Origin: Panacibacter microcysteis
GTDB taxonomy: Bacteria > Bacteroidota > Bacteroidia > Chitinophagales > Chitinophagaceae
NCBI RefSeq assembly: GCF_015831355.1
Contig: NZ_JADWYR010000001.1
Coordinates: forward strand, 1,488,001 to 1,552,000
Reading direction: 5' to 3'
Length of the DNA: 64,000 bases
A model generated the notes under the pieces. The model had not been told where the DNA came from. It saw only the letters and a program-made list of their open reading frames with translations, and did no database searches. The translations under genes were made by a program, and so were the position numbers. Below are positions 24,983-33,321 of this stretch, one piece after another; position 1 is the stretch's first letter, and the number at the start of each line of letters is the position of its first letter.

Positions 24983-27118
24983 TTAATTTACAAATATTTC
25001 ATCTGTAAAGAACCATGCCTTGCTTCCTTTGCCAGGGTGCCAGGCGGGTAATGCCGGCAACGGTTTAACCTTTACGCGCACATACTGCAACTCTGTCTCC
25101 GGAAAACTGCAGTTATAGCCTGTAAGTGCGCCCGGTTCTCCTTTTGTTGGTTGCTTTGGTATAACCGTACCCAGCAGTGTAAGTTTACCGGGATCATTGC
25201 CACCCCATACTTCAATAGCCTGCGGTGGCATAATGTAAGCTCCTGCATCCAGCAAACTGCTTACTGTAACACTCTTTGCTTTTACAGGTTGTTTGAAGAT
25301 CAGCATCGCTTCCATTGGCTTCCCGTTAAAGCCCAGCCACATATTGGTTTTAAAGTTCAGGTCTCCTTTTACATGGTCTGCCAGGGTTTTGCCACCATCT
25401 CCTTTATACAAAGCATCTCCCTGTGTAAACAGTGTTACAGAATCAGGCGTATAAGCAGACTTATAAAACCAGGCCTGCATTACGTCACTGCTTATCCAGC
25501 CGGGCTTATAAGCTTTTGCTTTTACCAATGCGGTTGTATTTACAACAGATGTTTTGTCGTATACCGGAGAATTAAGGCTGTCCGGTTCACTGCCGTCAAG
25601 GGTATAACGTATAGTAACACCATTGATATAATGTTTCAGTTGTATTGGTGTTGCAGCAGTTATAACCTGCACTTCATTTTGTAATGACGGTGGCGTAAGT
25701 TTCATTACCACCGTATCGCTGAAAAAACCTGTTTGTAAAGTATAAGTCGTTTTTACCTGCTTTGCCTTTGCCCCTGTTATAGCAGTATTCCAGGCAAATA
25801 CATTTCTCAGGCTTTTGACAGATGCGAGGGGCTGCAGATCTTCCAATGTAACAGCAGTACCTGATAACGACAGTTCTTTTAAATGTTGTAATGTGGAAAG
25901 CTTATCGAGTTGTTTACCGCTTATTTTACTAAAATTGAGGTTAAGTTTACGCAGGTTTATAAACTGAGCAAGTATACCCATGTCATCATCGGTTACGGGC
26001 ATATTTGCCAGGTTAACAGACACCAGTTGCTCTTTCAGTTTCAACAGGTCTTTCAATGCCTGCGATGTGTAGTTCTGGCTGTTATAAAAATCAACAGCCA
26101 GTGCCGGAGAGCCAATAGCCAATGGCACAATAACACGGTTATTATTGGACAATTCCTTTATTGCAGCTTCATCAGCGGCTGCAAAATCATACACTTCTTC
26201 AACAGATGGTTTGAACAACGCAAGGGCAAGCATACGCAAAGAATCTGTTTCCTGCAGGTCGGTAACTTTGGCGGTAAAGTTGGCACCGCTTTTAAGCCAG
26301 TAATATAGAATATTGGTTTCTTCCTGTGTTAACTGTGGTTTGCCTTGGGGTGGCATGTGCTTTTCATCTTCTTCCGGTAAATGAATGCGCTTTAGCAATA
26401 AGCTGGCATCAACATTTGCTGAATCCCACAGTGCGCCATCTTTACCACCTTTCAAAAGCTGTGCGGTGGTTTCCATAATCAGCTCACCTTTTGCTTTTTT
26501 GCTGTTGTGGCAACCAATACACTTAGCATCGAAAATGGGTTGTACCATGTGTGTGTACACTACTGCATCTTCCAATGCCACCACGGGTTTTGTTTCTTTG
26601 GGCATAACAGGCGCAAGCAAATAATTTTCACCGTGTGTAATACCTGCACCGAGATCCCCGGTTACCAATACCAGCACAAACGCACATACAGCCATGATAA
26701 CAGCTACTGGTTTTTTAACGGTGATCTTTTCATCAAACATTGCCCATGCAAAAGCAAGGAAAGACAGTGCTACGCCTGTGTATTTGTGCCATGCCAGTGC
26801 ATCTGCATCATAGCCTTCTTCTCTCGAAAGCAATAAGCCAAACAAAGCCGTTGCAGCCGCAGCAAACGCCGCTGTTACCAGCAATAACGATGCAATGTTC
26901 TTCGACTCAACACTTACCGGTTTTTTTGATAACCATAACTGCCATACAATGTACAGCAACAATAATACAACAGGGAAATGCAATACCAGCGGGTGCATGC
27001 GCCCCAGCACCTGCACCCAGGCGGGCACTGTTATGCGGCTGTAAAATACCAGGAGGAATAATAAAAGACTGTTTAAAAACAGTGTACTGTTAAAAAGAAT
27101 ATTCCTTGCACGTTGCAT
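24983..27118 (-). CDS. Membrane heme protein: DUF2231, planctomycete-type cytochrome c, LRR and chitobiase-like domains
   Basis: A 711-residue multidomain protein. Four or five helices at the N terminus (about 13-165) resemble DUF2231. Next comes a planctomycete-type cytochrome domain with the heme motif CIGCH (Cys200-His204) and HMPPQGKPQLTQEE. A short leucine-rich repeat stretch (about 380-460), a chitobiase/FN3-associated module with RYTLDGSEPDSL and a discoidin-like C terminus (about 570-711) follow. The layout suggests an envelope electron-transfer or substrate-binding protein. It is tandem with the Tat-exported NHL gene upstream, but two repeats separate them. The start is the ATG at 27118. 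Confidence 0.8.
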   Translation of the reverse strand: MQRARNILFNSTLFLNSLLLFLLVFYSRITVPAWVQVLGRMHPLVLHFPVVLLLLYIVWQLWLSKKPVSVESKNIASLLLVTAAFAAAATALFGLLLSREEGYDADALAWHKYTGVALSFLAFAWAMFDEKITVKKPVAVIMAVCAFVLVLVTGDLGAGITHGENYLLAPVMPKETKPVVALEDAVVYTHMVQPIFDAKCIGCHNSKKAKGELIMETTAQLLKGGKDGALWDSANVDASLLLKRIHLPEEDEKHMPPQGKPQLTQEETNILYYWLKSGANFTAKVTDLQETDSLRMLALALFKPSVEEVYDFAAADEAAIKELSNNNRVIVPLAIGSPALAVDFYNSQNYTSQALKDLLKLKEQLVSVNLANMPVTDDDMGILAQFINLRKLNLNFSKISGKQLDKLSTLQHLKELSLSGTAVTLEDLQPLASVKSLRNVFAWNTAITGAKAKQVKTTYTLQTGFFSDTVVMKLTPPSLQNEVQVITAATPIQLKHYINGVTIRYTLDGSEPDSLNSPVYDKTSVVNTTALVKAKAYKPGWISSDVMQAWFYKSAYTPDSVTLFTQGDALYKGDGGKTLADHVKGDLNFKTNMWLGFNGKPMEAMLIFKQPVKAKSVTVSSLLDAGAYIMPPQAIEVWGGNDPGKLTLLGTVIPKQPTKGEPGALTGYNCSFPETELQYVRVKVKPLPALPAWHPGKGSKAWFFTDEIFVN

Positions 27119-27165
27119 TATGGCTTACAAATTTGCTTCGTTAAAAGTTTTGTTATGGTGTCAGG

Positions 27166-27216
27166 TTACCAGCTATGGTATTTCATGGCATCGCCTGTTG
27201 CCACGCTCGGTTTAAC
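27166..27216 (-). repeat. Interspersed repeat copy L, type 3 (pair with M)
   Basis: Rare core GAGCGTGGCAAC followed by AGGCGATGCCATG; its AGCTGGTAAC end faces the start of the heme protein gene. The accessory module (GTCGCCATAAAAGTGGAAC on the minus strand) adjoins it at 27216-27242. Confidence 0.85.
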
Positions 27217-27385
27217 GTTCCACTTTTATGGCGACTGTAGCGCTGTGTTTGTAAAGCCTGCGGCAGATCATTTAGCTGTGCAACAGCGACAAAACAGATG
27301 ATCGTGCATAAACATTTTTTTTGCCAACGTTCACTCATGTACCACACCTGTGTCAGTGATCGAAAAGCTGCATAATGCTTTTACA

Positions 27386-27438
27386 GTACAAGTGAGTGAC
27401 ACAACAGGCGCCACATAGTAGTACTGCAGCCGGCTACA
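27386..27438 (+). repeat. Interspersed repeat copy M, type 2 (pair with L)
   Basis: Core GAGTGACACAAC, middle AGGCGCCACATAGTAGTACT, end GCAGCCGGCTACA 6 bases from the stop codon of the NHL gene. It carries a hybrid of the two common middle sequences. Confidence 0.88.
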
Positions 27439-27444
27439 TAAAAA

Positions 27445-28479
27445 TTATACTACAGGCTTTAGCTTGTATGGATAAACGTTGCCGCTGTTCCACTGCGCTA
27501 CGTAAATGTTTTGCTCATCATCTATACATACATCATGCGGGTATTTGAATACCGGGCTCGATTGCTGCATTTCTGCCAATGCACCATTGTTGTAAACCGG
27601 TTCGGTACCTGCAAGATTAGACACAACCTTAAAGTCTTTGTCTAGTATAGTTATAAAGCCTGATTCTTTCCACTGCTTTGCATTGCTTTGCAGTACTGCT
27701 GCGTACAAATGATCTCCGTTTATAACTGGTCTGCAAACCCATGCGCCGGGCAATGCAATAGTGTTTAGGTATTTGCCATCGGTAGTATAACGCTTGAATG
27801 CGTTTTGCTCTCTCGATGTAACGATAAGCGTGGGATTGTTTTTATCGCGTGTGTCAATACAAACTCCATGGGCATTTTTTACATGGGCATCTGTATCTCC
27901 TCGTCCGCAAAAATGGCGGATGTATTTTCCTTTGCTGTCGTATTGTATCACGAAGTCTTTGCCGTAGCCATCGGCCACATAAATATCGCCATTGGCGGCA
28001 ATGGCTGTTTCTGTGGGTACATATTCTTCCGGCTTTGTGTACTGGCCGGTTTCTTTGGGATAATCGAGTGTCATGAGTACGCGGCCATCGAGCGTTGTTT
28101 TAATAACCTGGTGGCGGTTGTTGTCGCATATAAACAAGACCTCGGTGCCGTTCTCGTTGAACAGTGTTAACCCATGTGCCCCGGGATATTCTTTGCCCCA
28201 CGTGGTAATGAGCTTGCCTTTTTTGTCGTAGATAATTACATTGTTGTGTGTGTCATTGGTGAGCAACAGTATACGGCCTTTGCTATCCTGCACCATTTCA
28301 TGACAGTCTTTTACCGGGTAGCGGGAAAAATCAAGTTTACCCCATTCGGTATCCAGCTTATAACGTTTGTTGTGATGGCCAAGAATGATCTCTTCATTTT
28401 TGCGTGCATGCAATGTACTGCTGATGCCAAGTGCTGACGCAGCGAGTGCTGACTGTTTTAAAAAATTTCGGCGTTGCAA
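27445..28479 (-). CDS. Tat-exported NHL-repeat beta-propeller protein
   Basis: A 344-residue precursor with a twin-arginine-type signal MQRRNFLKQSALAASALG. It is followed by NHL-like propeller repeats, each with a glycine-aspartate turn (for example NGDIYVADGYGKDFVIQY and DEQNIYVAQWNSGNVYPY). Related proteins include peptidylamidoglycolate lyase-like and 6-bladed propeller enzymes, but I see no clear catalytic signature. Tat export suggests a folded or cofactor-bearing state. Together with the heme/LRR protein downstream it forms a tandem pair of envelope proteins of unknown joint function. Confidence 0.8.
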   Translation of the reverse strand: MQRRNFLKQSALAASALGISSTLHARKNEEIILGHHNKRYKLDTEWGKLDFSRYPVKDCHEMVQDSKGRILLLTNDTHNNVIIYDKKGKLITTWGKEYPGAHGLTLFNENGTEVLFICDNNRHQVIKTTLDGRVLMTLDYPKETGQYTKPEEYVPTETAIAANGDIYVADGYGKDFVIQYDSKGKYIRHFCGRGDTDAHVKNAHGVCIDTRDKNNPTLIVTSREQNAFKRYTTDGKYLNTIALPGAWVCRPVINGDHLYAAVLQSNAKQWKESGFITILDKDFKVVSNLAGTEPVYNNGALAEMQQSSPVFKYPHDVCIDDEQNIYVAQWNSGNVYPYKLKPVV

Positions 28480-28595
28480 ATCGTAAAGTTTTGAATCTGA
28501 AATTAAGGCATTTTATGCTACACACATTACACGGTTAAATCCATGCTTATTATTTACCATTATTCATCAATTTTAATGAAGTGTGTTATGATAAT

Positions 28596-28626
28596 AAAAG
28601 AAGCCGGCATGCTGCCGGCTTCTTTT
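28596..28626 (-). terminator. Terminator of the metalloprotease gene
   Basis: A perfect 14-bp stem (AAAAGAAGCCGGCA and complement) around a 3-base loop, 22 bases beyond the metalloprotease stop codon. It ends in TTTT on both strands. Confidence 0.9.
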
Positions 28627-28647
28627 ACGTCAGTATGAATATACAAT

Positions 28648-31185
28648 TTATTCTACGATGAGCTTTTCTGTTTTTGTTTCTTCTGCGCTCTTTAATTGTA
28701 TAAAATAAACGCCTTTTGCATACTGCGCCACGGGAACAGTGATCTGTGTACCGGCTGCAATATTGTTATAAAACTTATTCATTAATTGTTTTCCTGCGGC
28801 ATTGTACAGGCTTATAGAAACACCCGACAGATTATTGTTCACAAATAAAATGGTAGCGGACCTGGCAGGGTTGGGTTGTATACTCCATGTATTACCTGTA
28901 AAAGCGGATATAATTTTAGCAACGGCAGAATAAGACACTTTTCCGTCTGCATCGGTTTGTTTTATCCTGTAATAGGTTACGCCGGGCAATGCCCTGCTAT
29001 CAGTGAAATTGTAACCCTGTACAGCCGTAATTTTATTAAGTGCACTTATTTCACCGATGCCGGTAAAGTGTATGTTATCAGCACTTCTTTCTATGGTGTA
29101 ATACTTGTTGTTGTGCTCATTGGCAATGCTCCAGCTTATAACCACCGCGTTGTTAACCGTTTTTTGTGCATTTACAGAAAGCCAGGTTACCGGTAAAACT
29201 GTTTCAATGGCAAAATCGATATTGTTAACCGTAAAGAATATGTTGTCTGCTGCTTCTATTTTTAAACGCGCTTTTTGCGTGCTTATTGCAGGAATAATTA
29301 CATCTTCATTGCCATCGTTTGTTGTGTTGGATGCGAGAACAGTGGAGAAGGTTACACCGCCATCTGTAGATAAAAGAATATTTACTTTCTTGCAGTTTAC
29401 AGGAGATTTATCGGTATTGTTTACGCGCCAGCTTATGGTCTTCGTCTCATTACCATGCCACGTTTCTTTTGTGCCACTCTGCGTGGTAACGGCAAATGGT
29501 CCTGATGCAGAATCAACGATCAATAAAACATCGTCACTCTTATTATTACCGCCACCTGTATGGTTATCTCTTACGGTAAACCTGAAGTTCAATTCTCTTT
29601 GTGTAGCAGATAGTCTTTCCCACTTCCAGCCAAGGCTGCCATCCAGTATGTATTGCATGTCCGGAAAATATCTCTTTGTACTACCCGTATAATTATAGGT
29701 TCTGAAAAGTGGCCCTGTGGCAGACTTTACTTTCGGTATTGTATTGGAACCATTTTGAAAAATATCTACCTGCTCCCATACATAAGCTAAATTATCCCCG
29801 GTATTAACATCTGATGCTGTTCCTGTCAATACAAAAGGAGTAGATTTTGGTATTACATAATCACTGCCCGCATTTGCAACCGGTGCTGTATTGCCAGTGT
29901 TTGTTTTTACAGCGCAGCCACCTGCGTTACTTTTAATGTAAGTAGTATTCTGCGCAATACTAACTATTGAAAAAAGATCATCACTGTGCTGCTGTACATC
30001 TGTAGAGCCTGTAATGCCTGCATAGCCCATAATTGTAGAACCACTGCCTGGTTCTATATTGGCACCTGAACCTTCATTAGAGTAAGTAAAGGTGTGGTTG
30101 GCACCAAACTGGTGGCCCATCTCGTGTGTCCAGTAATCTATCACCATGTAATTGGTGAGAGAAGGATCATAGTAACCTGTATAGCCGCTGCCTTTTTGCG
30201 TATTGTCGCAAACACAGCCTATACAATAAGCATTACCATCATTGTATTGCTCAGAAGGAACTTTGCCAAGCAGATGACCAATGTCGTAATTGGCTTTGCC
30301 AACTAAGTTGTCAATGGTTTTTTGTGTCTTGGTATTCCAGAAGGTAGAGGTCGTTGGCTGCCATGGGTCTGTTGCGGGGTTAAGAAAAATAAGGGTGTCT
30401 TCGTTGTTGGCAAAAATCATTCTCACACCAAAATCGCGCTCATACACCGCATTAGCTTTCTGCAAACAGGTTACCAGGGCATTCATCACTTTGGTTTTCA
30501 TTGCAGCGGTGTCTGCTTCTGTGCCGCTTAGGAATGATTGCGAAAATTCACCGTTTACGCACAGCGCCAGCCGGTATTGCCTCAATGTTCCATCATCTGC
30601 GTTGCCGGTAAGTTTGGATGCTTTGGCAGTAGATGGATTGCCGGCAATTGTTGCATCAAGACTGCAGGAAAATTTTTTTACCAGATCGTCCTGGCTTCTG
30701 GCGCTTGCAGCATACAGTTGTGTTTCGCTGTTAAGTGCATCTATATAAAAAGTAGGTTTGCCTGTGCGGGTAACAACTGCGCTGATACCAGATGAGGTAA
30801 TACTGAAATGAATTACGGCAGCGGCATCATCTATACCGGAACCAACATAAGTTTTTATCTGCGCATATTTTGCTGCAAGCCGCGGCTCCATTATTGAAAT
30901 TTCTTTCAGGGAGTAATCATGGAGTTTGCCTTCTGCATCCGGAACAGTAACTGTTACAGTACTTTTGCCGGATTGAACCGAAGCGTTTAACTCCTGTTTC
31001 AAAGATTGCTCATCGAGGCTGAAAAGTGTATAAGAGGAGGGTTTAAATTTATTTTGCCAGGGGTCTTCCTGCGTTTTGCCTGCCTGGTCCTCATTGATCT
31101 TTTTCCAGTATTTACCTGTTTGTGCATTAACTGAAAAGCAACTCCACGCAAGCAACGCAAGAGCCGTCGTCATCGACTTTTTCAT
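28648..31185 (-). CDS. Secreted reprolysin-like metalloprotease with type IX sorting tail
   Basis: An 845-residue precursor. After a signal peptide (MKKSMTTALALLAWSCFSVNAQ) comes a propeptide-like region, then the zinc site THEMGHQFGANHTF (HExxHxxGxxH) and the met-turn STIMGYAG of M12-type proteases. PKD/FN3-like modules follow. The final 80 residues have the type IX sorting pattern (SIQPNPARSATILFVNN and ending KGVYFIQLKSAEETKTEKLIVE-like strands). It is expected to be exported across the outer membrane and attached to the surface or released. The start is the ATG at 31185; a frame to 31233 adds residues before the signal peptide. Confidence 0.9.
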   Translation of the reverse strand: MKKSMTTALALLAWSCFSVNAQTGKYWKKINEDQAGKTQEDPWQNKFKPSSYTLFSLDEQSLKQELNASVQSGKSTVTVTVPDAEGKLHDYSLKEISIMEPRLAAKYAQIKTYVGSGIDDAAAVIHFSITSSGISAVVTRTGKPTFYIDALNSETQLYAASARSQDDLVKKFSCSLDATIAGNPSTAKASKLTGNADDGTLRQYRLALCVNGEFSQSFLSGTEADTAAMKTKVMNALVTCLQKANAVYERDFGVRMIFANNEDTLIFLNPATDPWQPTTSTFWNTKTQKTIDNLVGKANYDIGHLLGKVPSEQYNDGNAYCIGCVCDNTQKGSGYTGYYDPSLTNYMVIDYWTHEMGHQFGANHTFTYSNEGSGANIEPGSGSTIMGYAGITGSTDVQQHSDDLFSIVSIAQNTTYIKSNAGGCAVKTNTGNTAPVANAGSDYVIPKSTPFVLTGTASDVNTGDNLAYVWEQVDIFQNGSNTIPKVKSATGPLFRTYNYTGSTKRYFPDMQYILDGSLGWKWERLSATQRELNFRFTVRDNHTGGGNNKSDDVLLIVDSASGPFAVTTQSGTKETWHGNETKTISWRVNNTDKSPVNCKKVNILLSTDGGVTFSTVLASNTTNDGNEDVIIPAISTQKARLKIEAADNIFFTVNNIDFAIETVLPVTWLSVNAQKTVNNAVVISWSIANEHNNKYYTIERSADNIHFTGIGEISALNKITAVQGYNFTDSRALPGVTYYRIKQTDADGKVSYSAVAKIISAFTGNTWSIQPNPARSATILFVNNNLSGVSISLYNAAGKQLMNKFYNNIAAGTQITVPVAQYAKGVYFIQLKSAEETKTEKLIVE

Positions 31186-31270
31186 AGAAAATGGTTTGTA
31201 ATTAGCGTGTGAAATTACGTGAATAACACACAATGTGCTGTTTTAATTGTGTAACGGGGAAAGATATTAT

Positions 31271-31321
31271 TGTGCCGGCTACAGTGCATGTGGCATCGCC
31301 TGTTGTGTCACTCACTTCAAC
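31271..31321 (-). repeat. Interspersed repeat copy N, type 2 (pair with O)
   Basis: Core GAGTGACACAAC with AGGCGATGCCACATGCACTG and a TAGCCGGCACA end facing the start of the metalloprotease gene. Confidence 0.85.
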
Positions 31322-31454
31322 TGTGTAAGCTTTTCTGAACAAACGCGCAGTGATATACGTGCGCATTAAATTTATTGCGTAAGACAGCTTACGTACCAGG
31401 GCCTTGCTGCGGTTGCGAAAAGCATGATCGCTGCTGCTGCAATAACAACGGAAC

Positions 31455-31508
31455 GATAAACCGAGCGTGGCAACAGGCGATGCCACAGCGTACCACAGCC
31501 TGTCTCCA
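31455..31508 (+). repeat. Interspersed repeat copy O, type 3 (pair with N)
   Basis: Core GAGCGTGGCAAC, then AGGCGATGCCACA and an ACAGCCTGTCTCC end 2 bases from the Lrp stop codon. Its left flank CAATAACAACGGAAC is a diverged accessory module. Confidence 0.8.
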
Positions 31509-31510
31509 CA

Positions 31511-31981
31511 TTATTCTCCTGTAACTACAACGTTTCTTGCAAAACTTTCATCGAGCGAGATAAACGTTTCTGTGCGTTCAATGCCTTTTATTTTTTGCAG
31601 TTCATCGTGCAGTACATAACGTAGTTGCTGTATATCTTTACATACAATTTCGGCGAACATGCTGTAGTTACCGGTAGTATAGTTCAGGCGCACGATTTCA
31701 GGAATCTTTCTAAGATCTTTGGCAACAGTATCGTAAAGTGAACTTTTTTCGAGGTAGATGCCAATAAATGCAATTACATCATAACCCAGTGCTTTAAGAT
31801 CTACGCTTAGCCGTGTGCCTTTTACAATACCAACTTCTTCCAGTTTTTTTATACGTACATGAATTGTACCGCCTGATACAAACAGTTTTTTACCAAGGTC
31901 TGCATAGGATATTTCTGCATTGGCCATCATTTCCTGGATAATCTGGTAATCAAGCTTGTCTAAATTTAGTTTGTGATTCAT
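31511..31981 (-). CDS. Lrp/AsnC-family transcription regulator
   Basis: A 156-residue protein with an N-terminal helix-turn-helix (LDYQIIQEMMANAEISYADLGKKLFVSGGTIHVRIKKLE, about 7-50) and a C-terminal RAM ligand-binding domain with the G(N/D)YS-like turn TTGNYSMFAEIVC. Such regulators usually sense amino acids and control their metabolism. No amino acid gene is adjacent; the divergent feature is the tRNA-like RNA, which makes that RNA a conceivable target, though this is inference. The ATG at 31981 is followed by the usual short basic leader. Confidence 0.93.
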   Translation of the reverse strand: MNHKLNLDKLDYQIIQEMMANAEISYADLGKKLFVSGGTIHVRIKKLEEVGIVKGTRLSVDLKALGYDVIAFIGIYLEKSSLYDTVAKDLRKIPEIVRLNYTTGNYSMFAEIVCKDIQQLRYVLHDELQKIKGIERTETFISLDESFARNVVVTGE

Positions 31982-32131
31982 TTTTAGGCAGGTCTTTTTT
32001 GATGTTTTCGAATAGATACTGCAATTTATTAGATGTTTTCTATATTTTCAAATTTTTTCTTGAAATATTCGTAACAAAAAGAAATAAAGCTTTAATATTG
32101 CATTCTGAAAACGCGGTAAAGCGTTGAAAAT

Positions 32132-32302
32132 TGTGGGGTGATGAAACTCTTTGGCAGACATGCCCTCTCGTCTCGGGGGTGGGGATAAAAGAATAAACGA
32201 AGTGTAGAGCCGACCGACTATTGGTAAGGCCGACCAGGGTTGACCACTAATCTTTGCACTTTGGCTAACTTCCCCGTGTAGGTTCGAATCCTACCCCTAC
32301 AG
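32132..32302 (+). ncRNA. tRNA-like RNA with very long structured variable arm
   Basis: A cloverleaf can be drawn. The acceptor TGTGGGG pairs with CCCTACA (7 bp, one G-U) and leaves discriminator G302. T8-G9 are followed by a 3-bp D stem ATG/CAT with a 15-base loop containing GG. The T arm is GTAGG-TTCGAAT-CCTAC, with no bases between it and the acceptor strand. The anticodon stem is CCCTC/GGGGG with loop TCGTCTC, so position 33 is C and position 37 is T. The variable arm starts with GGGGA/TCCCC and contains a 12-bp helix (32198-32209 with 32252-32263). CCA is not encoded. The D arm resembles class II tRNA-Leu, but the loop argues against normal decoding. A short hairpin (32110-32125) precedes it. 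Confidence 0.7.
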
Positions 32303-32308
32303 CTCAGC

Positions 32309-32342
32309 AATCCCGGTAATAATCATTACCGGGATTTTTTTT
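32309..32342 (+). terminator. Strong terminator of the tRNA-like RNA
   Basis: A perfect 12-bp stem (AATCCCGGTAAT and complement), 4-base loop, then eight T. It starts 7 bases after the discriminator base of the tRNA-like structure, so the RNA is a discrete transcription unit. Confidence 0.93.
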
Positions 32343-32497
32343 CCTTGCTTATTTCTATTTGTATCCCTTCAATAAACCCTCAATAATATACAAAATTTAT
32401 TACAGGTATAATTGCATCAACAACAGTATTACCAATGATCGATATCTGTTTTTTAAAAGATGGCCCCGTTTAACTTTAATTCATAAACTAACAAAAT

Positions 32498-33175
32498 ATG
32501 AAAACAATATTTAAAGCGGGTATTGCTTTATCAGCCATCCTGCTGGTTGCTTCGTGCCGTAAGGAAAGCATAAAAGAAAAAACATCTTTGCAAAGCGCAA
32601 ATCAAAACGAACTTGCTGTAAATACAAACCAGGTAAAAATAGGCACGCAAATATGGATGAAAAAAGACCTCACCGTAAGTAATTACAGAAATGGAGACCG
32701 TATACCACAGGTAAAAGACCCAGCCAAGTGGGCCAGTCTTACCACGGGTGCATGGTGCTGGTATAACAACGACCCGCGCTATGGAAAACTGTACAACTGG
32801 TATGCAGTAGCCGACCCCCGTGGCCTGGCACCTGAAGGTTGGCACGTACCAGGTGATGCAGAGTGGACGGCGTTAACCGTTTATCTCGGCGGTTTCGAAA
32901 TAGCCGGTGGCAAAATGAAGGAAACCGGTACAACACACTGGCTTGCACCAAACGCTGCTGCAACGAACAGCAGCGGATTTACCGCATTGCCCGGGGGTTC
33001 CAGATATTATCTCGGCCAGTTTTTTGATGCCGGCGGTTATGGTTATTGGTGGAGTTCAACACAAGCAGACAGCAACGCTGCCTTCTACAGGTACCTCACT
33101 TATTTCTACGGTGCCATCTCAGGCACTACAGATTACAAAACAAATGGTTTTTCTGTGCGGTGCATAAAAGACTAA
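32498..33175 (+). CDS. FISUMP-domain lipoprotein
   Basis: A 225-residue precursor with lipoprotein signal ending in LLVASC (acylated Cys about residue 20). It is followed by the Fibrobacter succinogenes major paralogous domain: IGTQIWMKKDLTVSNYRNGD, YGKLYNWYAVADPRGLAPEGWHVP and the closing YWWSST...GFSVRCIKD. The domain is common in surface proteins of Bacteroidota and Fibrobacteres and is thought to bind or present surface structures; its function is not established. It is monocistronic, with a terminator 23 bases downstream. Confidence 0.9.
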   Translation: MKTIFKAGIALSAILLVASCRKESIKEKTSLQSANQNELAVNTNQVKIGTQIWMKKDLTVSNYRNGDRIPQVKDPAKWASLTTGAWCWYNNDPRYGKLYNWYAVADPRGLAPEGWHVPGDAEWTALTVYLGGFEIAGGKMKETGTTHWLAPNAAATNSSGFTALPGGSRYYLGQFFDAGGYGYWWSSTQADSNAAFYRYLTYFYGAISGTTDYKTNGFSVRCIKD

Positions 33176-33198
33176 AAACAAGTCATATTGTAAGAGCG

Positions 33199-33227
33199 TA
33201 AGCCTGCTACAACAGGCTTATTCTTTT
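33199..33227 (+). terminator. Terminator after the FISUMP lipoprotein gene
   Basis: An 8-bp stem TAAGCCTG/CAGGCTTA with a 6-base loop is followed by TTCTTTT. Confidence 0.8.
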
Positions 33228-33321
33228 ATGCGCTTATATGGAACAAGTCACGTTTTTACCACGTTTTCCTTTCTGCCCTTTAACATTTATTTTTGCAGCA
33301 CTCCTTACCAAATCAAACATT

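Larger units (their letters stand above)
27119..27444. other. Gene-free spacer of 326 bases with a repeat pair
   Basis: It holds repeat copies L and M in head-to-head orientation. The roughly 140 bases between them contain the accessory module of L and no open frame I trust. Confidence 0.6.
31186..31510. other. Gene-free spacer of 325 bases with a repeat pair
   Basis: It holds repeat copies N and O head-to-head. A 94-residue frame across it is made largely of repeat sequence and I do not accept it as a gene. Confidence 0.6.
31982..32497. other. 516-base spacer without protein genes
   Basis: It holds the Lrp upstream region, the 171-base tRNA-like RNA, its terminator, and about 150 A/T-rich bases that lead into the FISUMP lipoprotein gene. 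No interspersed repeat occurs here. Confidence 0.6.

Noticed and set aside
31202-31486. A 94-residue minus-strand open frame
   Set aside because: It consists mostly of repeat copies N and O and their spacer; composition is not protein-like.
32132-32302. tmRNA or group I intron-containing tRNA-Leu
   Set aside because: No tag reading frame or tmRNA pseudoknot layout is seen, the D arm is a true tRNA type, and the extra 85 or so bases are too few for a group I intron.
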